A DNA stretch of 64,000 bases. Source: Frankia sp. AiPa1 (lineage in GTDB: Bacteria; Actinomycetota; Actinomycetes; Frankiales; Frankiaceae). Numbering within the stretch: position 1 is the first letter of the stretch; each line of letters opens with the position of its first letter. A program made the position numbers and the translations under genes. The DNA lies in the NCBI RefSeq assembly GCF_023243075.1, contig NZ_JALKFZ020000126.1:62001-126000 (forward strand). The letters run 5' to 3'. This document shows positions 63,532-64,000 of this stretch, in pieces. The notes below the pieces were generated by a model. The model was not told the origin of the DNA and searched no databases. It saw nothing but the letters and a program-made list of their open reading frames with translations.

Positions 63532-63684
63532 GCCGGGAGTACCGGCAGGACACCGGCAGCCTCGGCCGGCAGCGGGTCCCACCGGCCAGACGGCCAGGGA
63601 GGCGGCTGGCGGGCCCGGGAGCGGCGGGGGACAGCTCAGCGGCACCCAAGGCTCAACCACACCCATGCCGCTCTATGCGGCAAA

Positions 63685-63700
63685 TAGTATGTACATATTA
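63685..63700. promoter_or_regulatory. AT-rich palindrome upstream of the acyl-CoA dehydrogenase
   Basis: TAGTATGTACATATTA contains the perfect 10-bp palindrome TATGTACATA (63688-63697) with one mismatched pair further out. It lies in an AT-rich patch 65-80 bp before the acyl-CoA dehydrogenase start. A TetR-like operator or promoter core is plausible. Confidence 0.4.
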
Positions 63701-63764
63701 CCGTCCCGTTGGGTGCCCGTCACGGGTGTTCGCGGCGTGGTAGCCGGCCTTCGGAGGGGCATGC

Positions 63765-64000
63765 ATGGACCTGTCGTTGGACGAGGCGTCGCGGGCGGCG
63801 CGGGAGCTGGCCAGAGCCGTGCTTGCCCGCTCCCGCGGGCTGGCGTCGGCCCGGGAGGCCGAGCCGCTCGGACACGACCCGGCGCTGTGGGCGCAACTGT
63901 GCGAGGCGGGGCTGCCCGGCCTCGCCGTCCCGGAGGAGTTCGACGGCGGTGGGGCCGGTCTGCACGCGCCGGTCATCGCGGCGATCGAGCTGGGACGGGT
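63765..64000 (+). CDS. Acyl-CoA dehydrogenase, N-terminal part (runs off the window)
   Basis: From ATG 63765, with GGAGGGG about 7 nt upstream, 78 codons are visible. The sequence (DEASRAARELARAVLARSRG, then PALWAQLCEAGLPGLAVPEE and FDGGGAGLHAPVIAAIELGR) is the typical N-terminal helical domain of acyl-CoA dehydrogenases, including the AGLPGLAVPEEFDGGG signature. The FAD-binding and catalytic parts lie beyond the right edge. It probably oxidises the CoA ester formed by the divergent acyl-CoA synthetase. Confidence 0.85.
   Translation, partial: MDLSLDEASRAARELARAVLARSRGLASAREAEPLGHDPALWAQLCEAGLPGLAVPEEFDGGGAGLHAPVIAAIELGR

Overview
The window is high-GC actinobacterial DNA. Its gene content (GlnR-type nitrogen control, three F420/flavin luciferase-like oxidoreductases, WXG100/EccC secretion genes, a PknG kinase operon, abundant acyl-CoA and P450-type catabolism) suggests Frankia or a close relative. 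That placement is inferred from gene content and base composition only. No transposase, integrase, CRISPR array or rRNA was seen.

Layout. 1-5.5 kb: the N-terminal part of a secreted coiled-coil (probably NlpC/P60) protein on the minus strand, then amtB-glnK-glnD behind a clear four-part GlnR box, then tRNA-Ser(GCU). 5.6-8.8 kb: an XRE/MmyB-like regulator divergent from an NQO1-type oxidoreductase, and a PAS-GGDEF protein with an altered active-site motif. 8.9-20.4 kb: a compact type VII secretion locus with a three-ATPase EccC, two WXG100 proteins (the first overlapping eccC out of frame by 86 bp), an unknown minus-strand gene, a 16/19 match to the IdeR/DmdR iron box, and a 1570-residue membrane-LysM-BTAD protein.

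20.4-31.4 kb: a DMT-type permease, a TetR regulator, an LLM oxidoreductase, an SDR remnant, and a branched-chain-amino-acid-type ABC transporter in which both permeases and one ATPase are fused into a single 970-residue protein. A 78-bp nested palindrome and a decayed FMN-binding/ApbE pair follow; the ApbE remnant runs in frame into a SWIM-SNF2 helicase (31.5-35.0 kb). 35-40.6 kb: another LLM enzyme, a MerR-like regulator and a Clp_N-only protein divergent around a perfect 9-bp inverted repeat, and a GH3 glycosidase.

40.7-53.9 kb is the most coherent system: GlnX-like membrane protein, two GlnH-like amino-acid-binding proteins, a coiled-coil protein, PknG kinase, PP2C phosphatase, VWA protein and zinc-ribbon/FHA protein, almost all overlapping by 1-4 bp, followed by an Rv1747-like FHA-ABC transporter. 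It looks like an envelope amino-acid sensor coupled to reversible Ser/Thr phosphorylation with FHA readers, expanded relative to the mycobacterial GlnX-GlnH-PknG system.

54-64 kb: an orphan substrate-binding lipoprotein and a catabolic region (crotonase, lipase-like hydrolase, LLM oxidoreductase, amidohydrolase, acyl-CoA synthetase, start of an acyl-CoA dehydrogenase). It contains several gene corpses: the C-terminal half of a P450, an internally deleted Rieske oxygenase and a small coding fragment near a 17-bp hairpin.
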